Positions 53,049 to 61,680 of a stretch of 64,000 nucleotides of DNA are shown here, one piece after another. The notes under the pieces are model-generated. The model did no database searches. It was given only the letters and a program-made list of their open reading frames with translations, and was not told the origin of the DNA. The translations under genes and the position numbers were made by a program. The stretch lies in the NCBI RefSeq assembly GCF_030973515.1, contig NZ_JARGZA010000002.1, positions 186,001 to 250,000 of the forward strand, given 5' to 3'. This stretch comes from Jannaschia maritima. GTDB taxonomy: Bacteria > Pseudomonadota > Alphaproteobacteria > Rhodobacterales > Rhodobacteraceae. The number at the start of each line of letters is the position of its first letter. Position 1 is the stretch's first letter.

Positions 53049-53630
53049 TCAGCGCTGCTTCATTCGTTGGAGCAATCGTCGCGCGGCGTCCGGCCCCCCG
53101 TCGGCATAGGCGTCGATCAGTTTCATCGCCCGCTGGCCGATCGCGAAGGCTCGCCTGCGCATCTCATGATAGCTGCGATACACGGCCTTCCGGCGTTCGA
53201 CGTCCAAGGTCGCGAACTGCTCGCCCCGCATATCCTCGACCAAGGCGGCGATGGACCCCACCGTGGCATAGAACGCCACTATCGCGTCGATCGTCTGACG
53301 CGGCAGGATGTCGATCTGCGGCAGCAGCGCCTGGAAGACGCGGTCATGGACCTCCCGTGGGAAGAACGGAGTGAAATCGGGATCGGCATCAAGCTTGGCC
53401 AGCAATTGCTCGTCGAGTTGGTCCGCCTCCCCGTTGGCCCAGAAGTCGGAACAGGCATTGCGGATCTCGGCGAACAAGGCACGATGCGCGTCGCGCAGCC
53501 GTTCGGCCCTTAGGTTCTCCGCCTGACGGCGGTTCTGTCGACCGTTGAATACCCACCCCAATGCTACGACCGTGCCTGCGATTAGGGCTTGCAGCACCCG
53601 TGCGTCGAGCAGGCCGTCCATCGTGCTCAT
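53049..53630 (-). CDS. Uncharacterised membrane-anchored helical protein
   Basis: A 193-residue protein with one N-terminal membrane helix (about 9-26, ARVLQALIAGTVVALGWVF). A charged alpha-helical body follows (NRRQAENLRAERLRDAHRALFAEI). The arrangement suggests a membrane-tethered cytosolic coil. Its start overlaps the pccA stop (ATGA). It lies convergent to the LexA-box unit. Function unknown. Confidence 0.65.
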   Translation of the reverse strand: MSTMDGLLDARVLQALIAGTVVALGWVFNGRQNRRQAENLRAERLRDAHRALFAEIRNACSDFWANGEADQLDEQLLAKLDADPDFTPFFPREVHDRVFQALLPQIDILPRQTIDAIVAFYATVGSIAALVEDMRGEQFATLDVERRKAVYRSYHEMRRRAFAIGQRAMKLIDAYADGGPDAARRLLQRMKQR

Positions 53631-55666
53631 TCGAACTCCAGGATCACCTCGTCGACGGCGAGGCTGTCGCCCGGCGCCGCGTTGACCTTCGATACGGTGC
53701 CCGCGCGTTCGGCGCGCAGGACGTTCTCCATCTTCATGGCCTCGATCACGGCCAGCGTCTGCCCGGCTTCGACCCTTTCGCCCTCGGACACGTCGACGCG
53801 GACCATCAAGCCCGGCATCGGGCACAGCAGCAGCTTCGACGTGTCGGCCTCGACCTTCACCGGCATCAGCTTCGTCAGTTCCGCTTGGCGCGGGCTGAGG
53901 ACCAGGACCGAAAGGTCCGCGCCCCGGTGGCGGATGCGAAACCCGTGGGTGACCTTGTCGACCTTCATGGCGATGTCTGATCCGTCCACGGACAGGATCG
54001 CGAGCGTGTCGCCGGGGGTCCAACCGCTCTCCACACGATGTGCGGTGCCATCGACCGTGACCGTGGCCCCGCCCGGGTCCGCGGCGATGTGGCAAGCCAA
54101 TTCAGCTTCCGTGTCATGGCCCCGGATGCCGACGACCCAATCGTCGCCCACCACGCGTTCGTGATTGTCCATCCGACCGGATACGCGGGTGCGCCGGATC
54201 TCCGCCACGCGGTGCATGGCGGCGGCGGCGGCGGCGATACGAGATAGGACGTCCACCGGCAGGACCGACCCGTCGAAGCCGTTCGGAAACTCATCCGCGA
54301 TGAAGGCGGTGGTAATGTCGCCCGACCGGAACTTCGGATGATCCATGACCGTGGACAGGAAGGGCAGGTTGTGGCCGATGCCTTCCACTTCGAACCGGTC
54401 GAGCGCATCCGACATCGCGTCGATCGCCGCGATGCGGGTCGGCGCCCAGGTGCAGAGCTTTGCGATCATGGGGTCGTAGAACATGCTGATCTCGCCCCCC
54501 TCGAACACGCCGGTGTCGTTGCGGATCACGGTGTCACCGGCCTCGGAGGCGAACGTGCCGGGGGCATAGGCATTCGTTTCCGCCGGGGGTCGATACCGCG
54601 TCAGCCGACCGATCGACGGCAAGAAGTTGCGGTAGGGATCCTCGGCGTACAGGCGCGATTCGATCGCCCAGCCGTCCAGCCGCACGTCGTCCTGCGTCAA
54701 GGGCAGCGTTTCGCCGTTCGCGATTCGGATCATCTGCTCGACCAGGTCCACGCCGGTGATCAACTCCGTCACGGGGTGTTCGACCTGCAGCCGCGTGTTC
54801 ATCTCGAGGAAGTAGAAGTTGCGGTCGCCATCCACGATGAACTCGACCGTGCCGGCGGAGGCATAGCCCACGGCCTTCGCCAACGCCACGGCCTGCTCGC
54901 CCATGGCCCTCCGCGTGCCTTCGTCGAGGAAAGGCGACGGCGCCTCCTCCACCACCTTCTGATTGCGACGCTGGATCGAGCATTCCCGCTCACCCAGGTA
55001 GATGCCGTTGCCGTGCCGGTCGCACAGGATCTGGATCTCGATATGGCGGGGCTGGGTGACGAATTTCTCGATGAACATGCGGTCATCGCCGAAGGACGCC
55101 TTGGCCTCGTTCTTCGACGCCTGGAACCCCTCGCGAGCGTCGTCGTCGTCCCAGGCGATCCGCATTCCCTTACCGCCGCCGCCGGCGGAAGCCTTGAGCA
55201 TGACGGGATAGCCGATCTCGCGGCTGATCTTCACCGCCTCCTCGGCATCCTCGATCAGACCCATATGGCCGGGAACGGTGCTGACGCCCGCCTCGGCCGC
55301 GATCTTCTTCGACGTGATCTTGTCACCCATGGCCTCGATGGCGCCCACGGGCGGGCCGATGAAGGCGATGCCCTCGGCCTCCAAGGCCTGCGCGAACTTG
55401 GGGTTCTCGGACAGGAAGCCGTAGCCCGGATGCACGGCCTGCGCGCCGGTGGACTGGATCGCATCCATCACCTTATCGATGACGATATAGGATTCGGCCG
55501 CCGGGGGCGGGCCGATATGCACCGCCTCGTCGGCCATGGACACGTGCAGCGCGTTCGCGTCGGCATCCGAATAGACCGCCACGGTGGCGATCCCCATGCG
55601 ACGCGCCGTCTTGATGACGCGGCAGGCGATCTCGCCCCGATTGGCGATCAGTATCTTACCGAACAT
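53627..55666 (-). CDS. pccA: Propionyl-CoA carboxylase, biotin-carboxylase/BCCP (alpha) subunit
   Basis: The ATP-dependent biotin carboxylase half of propionyl-CoA carboxylase. The 679-residue protein has the biotin carboxylase N-terminus FGKILIANRGEIACRVI, the ATP-grasp Gly-rich loop KASAGGGGKGMRIAW, and the active-site segments ECSIQRRNQKVVEEAP and FYFLEMNTRLQVEHPVTE. A BT linker domain and C-terminal biotinyl domain with the AMKM lysine complete it. The start at 55666 (MFGKILIAN) matches relatives; 55672 is the other option. It belongs with pccB (57347) and the mutase (49269). Confidence 0.97.
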   Translation of the reverse strand: MFGKILIANRGEIACRVIKTARRMGIATVAVYSDADANALHVSMADEAVHIGPPPAAESYIVIDKVMDAIQSTGAQAVHPGYGFLSENPKFAQALEAEGIAFIGPPVGAIEAMGDKITSKKIAAEAGVSTVPGHMGLIEDAEEAVKISREIGYPVMLKASAGGGGKGMRIAWDDDDAREGFQASKNEAKASFGDDRMFIEKFVTQPRHIEIQILCDRHGNGIYLGERECSIQRRNQKVVEEAPSPFLDEGTRRAMGEQAVALAKAVGYASAGTVEFIVDGDRNFYFLEMNTRLQVEHPVTELITGVDLVEQMIRIANGETLPLTQDDVRLDGWAIESRLYAEDPYRNFLPSIGRLTRYRPPAETNAYAPGTFASEAGDTVIRNDTGVFEGGEISMFYDPMIAKLCTWAPTRIAAIDAMSDALDRFEVEGIGHNLPFLSTVMDHPKFRSGDITTAFIADEFPNGFDGSVLPVDVLSRIAAAAAAMHRVAEIRRTRVSGRMDNHERVVGDDWVVGIRGHDTEAELACHIAADPGGATVTVDGTAHRVESGWTPGDTLAILSVDGSDIAMKVDKVTHGFRIRHRGADLSVLVLSPRQAELTKLMPVKVEADTSKLLLCPMPGLMVRVDVSEGERVEAGQTLAVIEAMKMENVLRAERAGTVSKVNAAPGDSLAVDEVILEFE

Positions 55667-55750
55667 ACGCATCCCCCACGCCCGGTCTTGCGCCGGGTCC
55701 GTCGTCCAGGGGCCCGATACGGCCCCGGCCCTCGCTTCGGCCTTTGCGCC

Positions 55751-55942
55751 TTACAGCGTGCGGCCAGCAACGACCGCGCCGGTTCCGCCGATCACCGCAC
55801 CCTCCGCACAGGCGTCGTCCACGACCTCGCCCACCGCGCATCCGACCAGTGCGCCGCCGACGCCGTTACGCACGTCGCTGTCGGTCACGCAGGCCGATAG
55901 GGAAAGGATCAGGCCGACGGCCAGGAACGCGATGCGGGTCAT
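55751..55942 (-). CDS. Small lipoprotein, glycine-zipper-like
   Basis: A 63-residue lipoprotein precursor (lipobox LSLSAC) after GAGGACA. The mature part is Gly/Ala/Val-rich with repeated GxxxG spacing (GVGGALVGCAVGEVV, GAVIGGTGAVVAG) and two further cysteines. Glycine-zipper outer membrane lipoproteins are common; function unknown. It lies between pccA and the intergenic stretch toward pccB. Confidence 0.7.
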   Translation of the reverse strand: MTRIAFLAVGLILSLSACVTDSDVRNGVGGALVGCAVGEVVDDACAEGAVIGGTGAVVAGRTL

Positions 55943-56289
55943 GTCGATGTCCTCTGCTAATGGCGGCGGTGGCACGCCGGATGCCACAGGGGTCGGCTAT
56001 TCGATTGCCCAAGGCAAGCGCGGATGATGCCGTCGCGTTCGGTGGGCCCTCGACGTCCCGATAAAAAACCGGACGACGAAGCACCCGACGGGGTGCCCCG
56101 CCGCCCGGCAGGGGAAGGGGTACGGTTCCACAATCGCCGCAACCAACAGGTCGGGGCTGACCCGGATCTGCCGCATCGCAGACTGTGCGCACAGCAGAAA
56201 TCGAGGGGACGACACGGGTTCGGCATGCCCCCGCCACCTGCCGCGCCGGATCGGCGGAAAGGTGCCAGACATCGGTTCGGGCATTCGGG
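55943..56289. other. Non-coding stretch between small lipoprotein and hypothetical gene
   Basis: No supportable gene in these 347 bases; several frames are open but have no family-like sequence or ribosome-binding site. A minus-strand stem-loop (56081-56096) followed at a distance by a T-run is the only element seen. Confidence 0.5.
56063..56096 (-). terminator. Weak candidate terminator downstream of the pccB-side genes
   Basis: On the minus strand GCACCC-CGTC-GGGTGC (56081-56096) forms a 6-base stem with a tetraloop. A TTTTTT run (56063-56068) lies 12 bases further downstream, further than in a canonical intrinsic terminator. Confidence 0.3.
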
Positions 56290-56667
56290 CTAGCTCAAGT
56301 CCGGCGCCCTCGCGGTGGTGTCATCGTCGAACAGGTCGGGGAAGCCACGGCGCGCCGCCACGGCATCGATACGAAGAAGCGTGTCATAGCTGGCCGGGTC
56401 GGGATCGTCCTCGACGAACACGACCTCACGGCCAAGCAGCCACGACAGGCGTCCGGCATCGAGGTTACCCCGCGCGAATGGAGCGTCGCCGAAATGGGTC
56501 CACAGGGCGGAAAGGAATGCCGCATCGGCCGTCCGGTCGGCGGGTTTCCGGTCGCGGTGCCGTTCCCGCGCCTTCAAGGGCGTGACGCCCCGGGGATTCG
56601 CGCGTCGGATCGTGAACTGGAAGTCGGTTCCAGACAGTCGCCCGGGAAAGCCGCGATGCTTCAACAT
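56290..56667 (-). CDS. Hypothetical protein
   Basis: A 125-residue ORF. The first 45 residues are basic and unlike a typical domain. The rest (from about 50) is acidic, with protein-like character (LSALWTHFGDAPFARGNLDAGRLSWLLGREVVFVEDD), suggesting a real small domain of unknown fold. No ribosome-binding site decides the start, so a shorter protein is possible. It lies downstream of a small lipoprotein gene on the same strand. Confidence 0.4.
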   Translation of the reverse strand: MLKHRGFPGRLSGTDFQFTIRRANPRGVTPLKARERHRDRKPADRTADAAFLSALWTHFGDAPFARGNLDAGRLSWLLGREVVFVEDDPDPASYDTLLRIDAVAARRGFPDLFDDDTTARAPDLS

Positions 56668-56730
56668 GGATGCGGGCGCCGTCGGATGGCGGGACCGGCG
56701 GTGCGATCGCCGCCGCCGGTCCCGGAGCGA

Positions 56731-56862
56731 TCAGAACTTCGTCGTGACCGGATCGACCGTGATCGGGTCGACGATGACGATGTCATCGTCGTTGTCCGAC
56801 GCACAGGCGGCCAGGATCACGGTGACGCCGAGCACGGCGAAGGCTTTGAGCATCTTGGGCAT
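56731..56862 (-). CDS. Small lipoprotein, 43 residues
   Basis: A short ORF with a GGAGA ribosome-binding site 6 bases before ATG 56862. It has a lipoprotein signal (KAFAVLGVTVILAAC, Cys20) and an Asp/Val/Ile/Pro-rich mature tail (NDDDIVIVDPITVDPVTTKF). It may be a small outer-membrane-linked factor. No family recognised. The frame reaching 57321 is a shadow of DUF6497. Confidence 0.6.
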   Translation of the reverse strand: MPKMLKAFAVLGVTVILAACASDNDDDIVIVDPITVDPVTTKF

Positions 56863-56969
56863 GGAAGTCTCCAGTTGCACGAATCGCGACGGTTCCGAGT
56901 TGTGCGATCCTCCAGATCGTATCAGCACGAATCCCCGCCTCGATCCATCGCCAGGGCGGGTTTGCCGCT

Positions 56970-57350
56970 TTACAGCGCGTCCTCCGTGCAACGCCCCTCC
57001 TCCACCGTGAAGGCCCCGAAGAACTGGATGGCCTGAGGGTCCGTCGTGCCGCGCGGAACCGGGCGGTCCATCAGGGTGACGACGATACCCCCGGTCGGGG
57101 CGTTGGGAAGGCCTGCCACCGGAACGCCGTGGGTGTCGCACAGCCAAGCCAGGTCCGCCTGCACATCGTCCGGATCGACCCCCGCGACGCCGGGGGCGAT
57201 GAAGCGCAGGACGGCCTGGGGCATGTCCCCACCGCCCCGCTCCCACAGGATCTGCCAAAGCACCGCAGCCTGACCAGACGGCAGCGTCTCCGCCGATGCC
57301 GGTCCGGCCAGCAGGCAGCACAGGGCGAAGATCCGGCCGGGGCCCGTCAC
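56970..57350 (-). CDS. DUF6497 family exported protein
   Basis: A 126-residue protein beginning at GTG 57350, overlapping the pccB stop (GTGA), with an N-terminal signal peptide ([15 protein letters not shown]). The body resembles the DUF6497 family found next to pccB in Rhodobacterales. It has [17 protein letters not shown] near the end and two cysteines (WLCDTHG, EGRCTED) that could form a disulfide. Function unknown; coupling to pccB suggests only shared expression. Confidence 0.75.
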   Translation of the reverse strand: MTGPGRIFALCCLLAGPASAETLPSGQAAVLWQILWERGGGDMPQAVLRFIAPGVAGVDPDDVQADLAWLCDTHGVPVAGLPNAPTGGIVVTLMDRPVPRGTTDPQAIQFFGAFTVEEGRCTEDAL

Positions 57351-58879
57351 AACGGCATGGTGTCGTGCTTGCGCCAGGGCCGATCCTGCCGCTTGCGGCG
57401 CAGGGACGCGAAGGCCCGGGCCACCCGCCTGCGGGTGTTGCGGGGCAGGATCACCTCGTCAACGAACCCCTTCTCGGCCGCGACGAACGGGTTCGCGAAG
57501 CGGTCCTCGTATTCCCTGGTCCGTGCCGCGATCTTATCCGGGTCGCCCGCTTCGCCGCGATACAGGATTTCCACTGCGCCCTTGGCCCCCATCACGGCGA
57601 TCTCGGCACTGGCCCAAGCATAGTTGAAATCGCCTTTCAGATGCTTGGACGACATCACGTCGTAGGCCCCGCCATACGCCTTGCGGGTGATGACCGTCAC
57701 CTTGGGAACCGTCGCCTGGCCATAGGCGAAGAGCAGTTTCGCCCCGTGGCTGATGACGCCGCCGTATTCCTGCGCGGTGCCAGGCAGGAAGCCGGGGACG
57801 TCGACGAGCGTCAGGATCGGGATGTCGAAGGCGTCGCAGAATCGTACGAACCGCGCTCCCTTCCGGCTGCTGTCGATGTCCAGCACACCTGCCAGCACCA
57901 TGGGTTGGTTGGCGACCACGCCCACCGTCCGCCCTTCCAAGCGCAGGAAGCCCGTCACCATGTTGCCGGCGAAGTCTGGCTTGATCTCGTAGAAGTCCCC
58001 CTCGTCCGCCAGACGCCGGATCAGCTCCTTGATGTCGTAGGGCTGGTTGGGGTTGCCCGGGATCAGCGTGTCGAGCGCGGGCTCCACCCGATCGGGATCA
58101 TCGAAGAAGGGTCGGGTCGGCACGCCGTCGCGGTTGTTCAGGGGAAGGAAGTCGAACAGGCGGCGGATCTCGGCCAGGGCCTCGACATCGTTGGCGAAGG
58201 CCCCGTCCGCTACGCCCGATCGCCTGGTATGCGTAGCCGCACCGCCCAGTTCCTCCGCGGTCACGACTTCGTTGGTAACGGTCTTCACCACGTCGGGACC
58301 GGTCACGAACATGTAGGACGTGCCGTCCACCATGAAGATGAAGTCCGTCATCGCGGGGGAATATACCGCGCCCCCCGCGCAGGGACCCATGATGACGCTG
58401 ATCTGCGGGACGACGCCGGAAGCGTCCACGTTGCGCTGGAACACCTCCGCATAGCCCGCCAGCGACGCGACCCCTTCCTGGATGCGCGCGCCACCGGAAT
58501 CGTTCAGCCCGATCACGGGGGCGCCGTTCTGCAGCGCCATGTCCTGGATCTTGCAGATCTTCTGCGCGTGCGTTTCCGACAGGGATCCGCCGAAGACGGT
58601 GAAGTCCTGACTGAAGACATAGACCAGCCGCCCGTTGATCGTGCCCCAGCCCGTGACGACGCCATCGCCCGCGGGACGCTCGTCGGCCATGCCGAAGTCC
58701 ACCGCGCGGTGGGCCACGAACATGTCGAACTCCTCGAAGCTGTCCGCGTCCAGCAACAGGTCGATGCGTTCGCGCGCGGTCAGCTTACCCTTCGCGTGCT
58801 GCGCGCCCACCCGGCGCTCGCCCCCGCCCCCGCGGGCCTGGTCGCGGCGGCGTTCCAGCTCAGCCAAGACGTCCTTCAT
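57347..58879 (-). CDS. pccB: Propionyl-CoA carboxylase beta (carboxyltransferase) subunit
   Basis: The carboxyltransferase that moves CO2 from carboxybiotin to propionyl-CoA. The 510-residue protein has the crotonase-like CT fold with acyl-CoA segments [12 protein letters not shown], the [14 protein letters not shown] oxyanion part, and a second half with [37 protein letters not shown] and the [15 protein letters not shown] end. It partners PccA; together with the mutase they convert propionyl-CoA to succinyl-CoA. It overlaps DUF6497 at its stop. Confidence 0.97.
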   Translation of the reverse strand: MKDVLAELERRRDQARGGGGERRVGAQHAKGKLTARERIDLLLDADSFEEFDMFVAHRAVDFGMADERPAGDGVVTGWGTINGRLVYVFSQDFTVFGGSLSETHAQKICKIQDMALQNGAPVIGLNDSGGARIQEGVASLAGYAEVFQRNVDASGVVPQISVIMGPCAGGAVYSPAMTDFIFMVDGTSYMFVTGPDVVKTVTNEVVTAEELGGAATHTRRSGVADGAFANDVEALAEIRRLFDFLPLNNRDGVPTRPFFDDPDRVEPALDTLIPGNPNQPYDIKELIRRLADEGDFYEIKPDFAGNMVTGFLRLEGRTVGVVANQPMVLAGVLDIDSSRKGARFVRFCDAFDIPILTLVDVPGFLPGTAQEYGGVISHGAKLLFAYGQATVPKVTVITRKAYGGAYDVMSSKHLKGDFNYAWASAEIAVMGAKGAVEILYRGEAGDPDKIAARTREYEDRFANPFVAAEKGFVDEVILPRNTRRRVARAFASLRRKRQDRPWRKHDTMPL

Positions 58880-59047
58880 ACGTGCCCTCCCCGTCGCGTC
58901 GCCGCATCCCTAGCGTGCGCGGGCCCCGCCGCGCCAGACGAAACCCACGACAGCCACCCGGCCGGAACGCGCGTCACCCGCCGATGCACAAGCGCCTGTG
59001 CGCCGGCGGCATTGGATCGGACGGTCGCCACGGCGTAGATGCCACCC

Positions 59048-60271
59048 ATGGCCGTTCAATCCCACACCCCGACCGCACGGCGGTCGCCGCCGCATATCTT
59101 GACGCTGGTGGCGCTGGTGGGCGTGTCGACGCTTGCCATGAACGTCTTCCTTCCCAGCCTGCCCGCGATGGCCGACTGGTTCGCCACGGACTATGCCACG
59201 ATACAACTGGCCGTCGGCGGATACCTCGCGATGAACGCCTGCCTGCAATTGGTCGTTGGGCCCCTGTCGGACCGATACGGCCGGCGTCCCGTGATCCTGT
59301 GGGGGATCACGCTCTTCATGGTGGCGACCGTCGGTTGCCTGCTGGCTCCCGACGTCGAGACGTTCCTGTTCTTCCGGCTGGCGCAGGCGGCCATCGTCAC
59401 GGCGATGGTCCTGTCGCGTGCGGTTGTGCGCGACCTGTACCCGCAGGACAAGGCTGCCAGCATGCTGGGCTACGTCACGATGGGAATGTCGGTCGTACCC
59501 ATGGTCGGGCCCGCCATCGGCGGGGCGTTGGAGACGTCCTTCGGATGGCAGTCGAACTTCTGGCTGCTCTTGGGGGCGGGCGGCGCGCTGTGGGCGCTGG
59601 CCTATCTGGACCTGGGCGAGACGGCGCCCCAGGCGGGCGGGTCGTTCCGCGCGCAGACGCGGCAGTATCCCGAGTTGCTGACCTCGCCGCGGTTCTGGGG
59701 GTACTGTGCGGCCGCCGCGTTCGCGTCTGGATCGTTCTTCGCCTATCTCGGTGGGGCGCCCTTCGTGGGCCGTCAGATCCATGGCCTGACCGCGGCGGAG
59801 TTGGGTCTGTTCTTCGGGGCCCCCGCGCTGGGCTACTTCGCGGGCAACGGGATCTCCGGGCGGTTCTCGACCACGTTCGGCGTGGACCGCATGGTCCTGG
59901 CCGGCGCCCTGTTGCAGGCGTCGGGTCTCGCCGCGTTGATGATGATGCTTCTAGCGGGGGCGGAAGGGCCTTGGGTGTTCTTCGGGTTCATGACGTTCCT
60001 GGGGCTGGGCAACGGCATGGTCATCCCGAACGCCACGGCGGGCATGCTGTCGGTGCGCCCCCATCTGGCGGGCACGGCAAGCGGCCTGGGCGGCGCGATG
60101 ATGATCGGCGGCGGTGCGGCCCTGTCCGTCCTGGCGGGCTGGGTGCTGGAACACGGCGGTGGCGAGATCACGCTGGTGGCGCTGATGCTGACTTCGGGCG
60201 CGGCCAGCGTCGTGGCCATCGCGCTGACGATCCGGCGCAATCGGACGCTGGCGGCGCGGGGCGTGGCGTGA
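59048..60271 (+). CDS. MFS drug resistance transporter, Bcr/CflA type
   Basis: A 407-residue 12-helix major facilitator. The first loop has the MFS A-motif GPLSDRYGRRPVILWG and the DHA1/Bcr-CflA C-motif region SVVPMVGPAIGGALE. The family is proton-coupled efflux of chloramphenicol, bicyclomycin or similar compounds; the substrate here is unknown. The second ATG at 59048 is preferred over 59039. It is divergent from pccB and 34 bases from coxG. Confidence 0.88.
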   Translation: MAVQSHTPTARRSPPHILTLVALVGVSTLAMNVFLPSLPAMADWFATDYATIQLAVGGYLAMNACLQLVVGPLSDRYGRRPVILWGITLFMVATVGCLLAPDVETFLFFRLAQAAIVTAMVLSRAVVRDLYPQDKAASMLGYVTMGMSVVPMVGPAIGGALETSFGWQSNFWLLLGAGGALWALAYLDLGETAPQAGGSFRAQTRQYPELLTSPRFWGYCAAAAFASGSFFAYLGGAPFVGRQIHGLTAAELGLFFGAPALGYFAGNGISGRFSTTFGVDRMVLAGALLQASGLAALMMMLLAGAEGPWVFFGFMTFLGLGNGMVIPNATAGMLSVRPHLAGTASGLGGAMMIGGGAALSVLAGWVLEHGGGEITLVALMLTSGAASVVAIALTIRRNRTLAARGVA

Positions 60272-60305
60272 CAGGCTGACGCGGTCGACGACGGGGGAGG
60301 ACGAC

Positions 60306-60749
60306 ATGGAACTGACCGGCAACCGCACCATCGCCGCGCCGCGTGAAACCGTTTGGGCGGCGCTGAACGATCCCGACGTCCTGCGTGACTGCATCCCAGG
60401 TTGCACGGACCTGACCGGTTCCGCTGAGGATGGCTTCCAGGCGACCGTGAAGCAGAAGGTCGGCCCCGTCTCGGCCACGTTCAAGGGCGAGGTGACGGTG
60501 GAGGACGCGATCCCGCTCGAACGCTATCGCTTGTCCGGCGCGGGCAAGGGGGGCGTGGCGGGCTTCGCGAAGGGCCATGCCGACGTCGTCCTGACGGACG
60601 TGCCCGATGGCACGGAACTGTCCTATGCGGTGAACGCGAAGGTCGGCGGCAAGATCGCGCAACTGGGGAGCCGGGTGGTCGACAGCTTCGCCGCCAAGAT
60701 GGCCGACGCTTTTTTCGAACGGTTCAAGGATCGGGTGGAGGCGGGCTGA
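60306..60749 (+). CDS. CoxG-type SRPBCC protein
   Basis: A 147-residue START/SRPBCC-fold protein of the CoxG family. The N-terminus (ELTGNRTIAAPRETVWAALNDPDVLRDCIPGC) is diagnostic, and a Val/Gly-rich lipid-binding-like strand follows (YRLSGAGKGGVAGFAKG). In CO dehydrogenase clusters CoxG anchors the enzyme to the membrane, but no coxMSL genes are present here. It probably binds a lipid or quinone-type ligand for another molybdoenzyme. Its 3' end overlaps the convergent EamA gene by 26 bases. Confidence 0.85.
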   Translation: MELTGNRTIAAPRETVWAALNDPDVLRDCIPGCTDLTGSAEDGFQATVKQKVGPVSATFKGEVTVEDAIPLERYRLSGAGKGGVAGFAKGHADVVLTDVPDGTELSYAVNAKVGGKIAQLGSRVVDSFAAKMADAFFERFKDRVEAG

Positions 60750-61620
60750 CGGCCCGTCGTTTGGCCACGGCTTCGCGCCAGGCGATGAAGCTGACCGCGG
60801 ACAGGATGATCGCGCCGCCCAGGACGACCCAGACGTCCGGGGGCTCCGCGAAGATGGCCCAACCCAGCAGGACGGCCCAAACTAGCTGCAGGAACGTCAC
60901 CGGTTGCGTGACCATGACCGGAGCGACCCGGAACGCGCGTGCCATGGCGTAGTGACCCGCCGTGGCGAAGACCGCGACGAGGAACATCCAAGCCAGATCG
61001 ACGGGGGTCGGGCGCACCCAATCGAGCGCGGCCAGCGGAGCCAGGGCGATCGTGACGGTAATCGACAGCATCGCCACGATCATCGGCGCCCCGTGGTCGT
61101 CCGACAGCCGCTTCGTCAACAGGTAGGACGCCCCGAAGAACATTGCCGTCAGGACCATGGCACCGTGCGCGGCGGATACCTCGCGGAAGCCCGGGCGCAG
61201 GATCACGAAGGCCCCCAGCAGGGCCGCCGCGATCGCGAGGACTCGGCGCAGCGCCAGACGCTCGCCCAGGAACAGCGCCGCCCCCAGGGTCACGTAGACG
61301 GGTGCCAGGTAGTTCATCGCCGTCACCTCGGCGATGGGAAGGCGCGTCATGGCATAGAACCATAATGCCACCCCTAGCGCATGCACCGTGCCCCGTGCCC
61401 CGAACAGCACCCAGTCGCGTCGCACCAGCCGGGCCGACAGAAGCGTCCGCGCCACGGGCAGCAGAAAGACGAGCCCCAGCAGATAGCGAAGGAACCCGGC
61501 CTGCGCGGCGGGCAGGTCCTGGGCGGAGAACTTGACCACCACGGTCACCGCGACGAAGCATACCCCCGTGGCGACCATCCAGGCGATGCCTTCCAGGGGG
61601 CGCGGGGCGGCGTGGTCCAT
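60724..61620 (-). CDS. EamA-family drug/metabolite transporter
   Basis: A 298-residue protein with ten hydrophobic helices in two EamA repeats (about 8-140 and 152-288). It has the conserved LRYLLGLVFLLP and ALSGWFYAMTRLP-like VALWFYAMTRLPIAEVTAMNYLAPVY. These inner-membrane permeases export amino acids or related metabolites; the substrate is not assigned. It is transcribed toward coxG and overlaps it. Confidence 0.85.
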   Translation of the reverse strand: MDHAAPRPLEGIAWMVATGVCFVAVTVVVKFSAQDLPAAQAGFLRYLLGLVFLLPVARTLLSARLVRRDWVLFGARGTVHALGVALWFYAMTRLPIAEVTAMNYLAPVYVTLGAALFLGERLALRRVLAIAAALLGAFVILRPGFREVSAAHGAMVLTAMFFGASYLLTKRLSDDHGAPMIVAMLSITVTIALAPLAALDWVRPTPVDLAWMFLVAVFATAGHYAMARAFRVAPVMVTQPVTFLQLVWAVLLGWAIFAEPPDVWVVLGGAIILSAVSFIAWREAVAKRRAVSPPPPDP

Positions 61621-61650
61621 CGCCCGGACCCTGACCCCCCGCGCCTCACG

Positions 61651-61670
61651 GGCGCAAGCGCGGTTGCGCC
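61651..61670. terminator. Stem-loop between eamA and the spondin gene
   Basis: GGCGCAA (61651-61657) pairs perfectly with TTGCGCC (61664-61670) around GCGCGG. On the plus strand TTT follows, but both neighbours are minus-strand genes. On the minus strand it lies 11 bases after the spondin stop with no U-tract. Likely a 3'-end hairpin for the spondin transcript. Confidence 0.35.
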
Positions 61671-61680
61671 TTTGCGGCGG

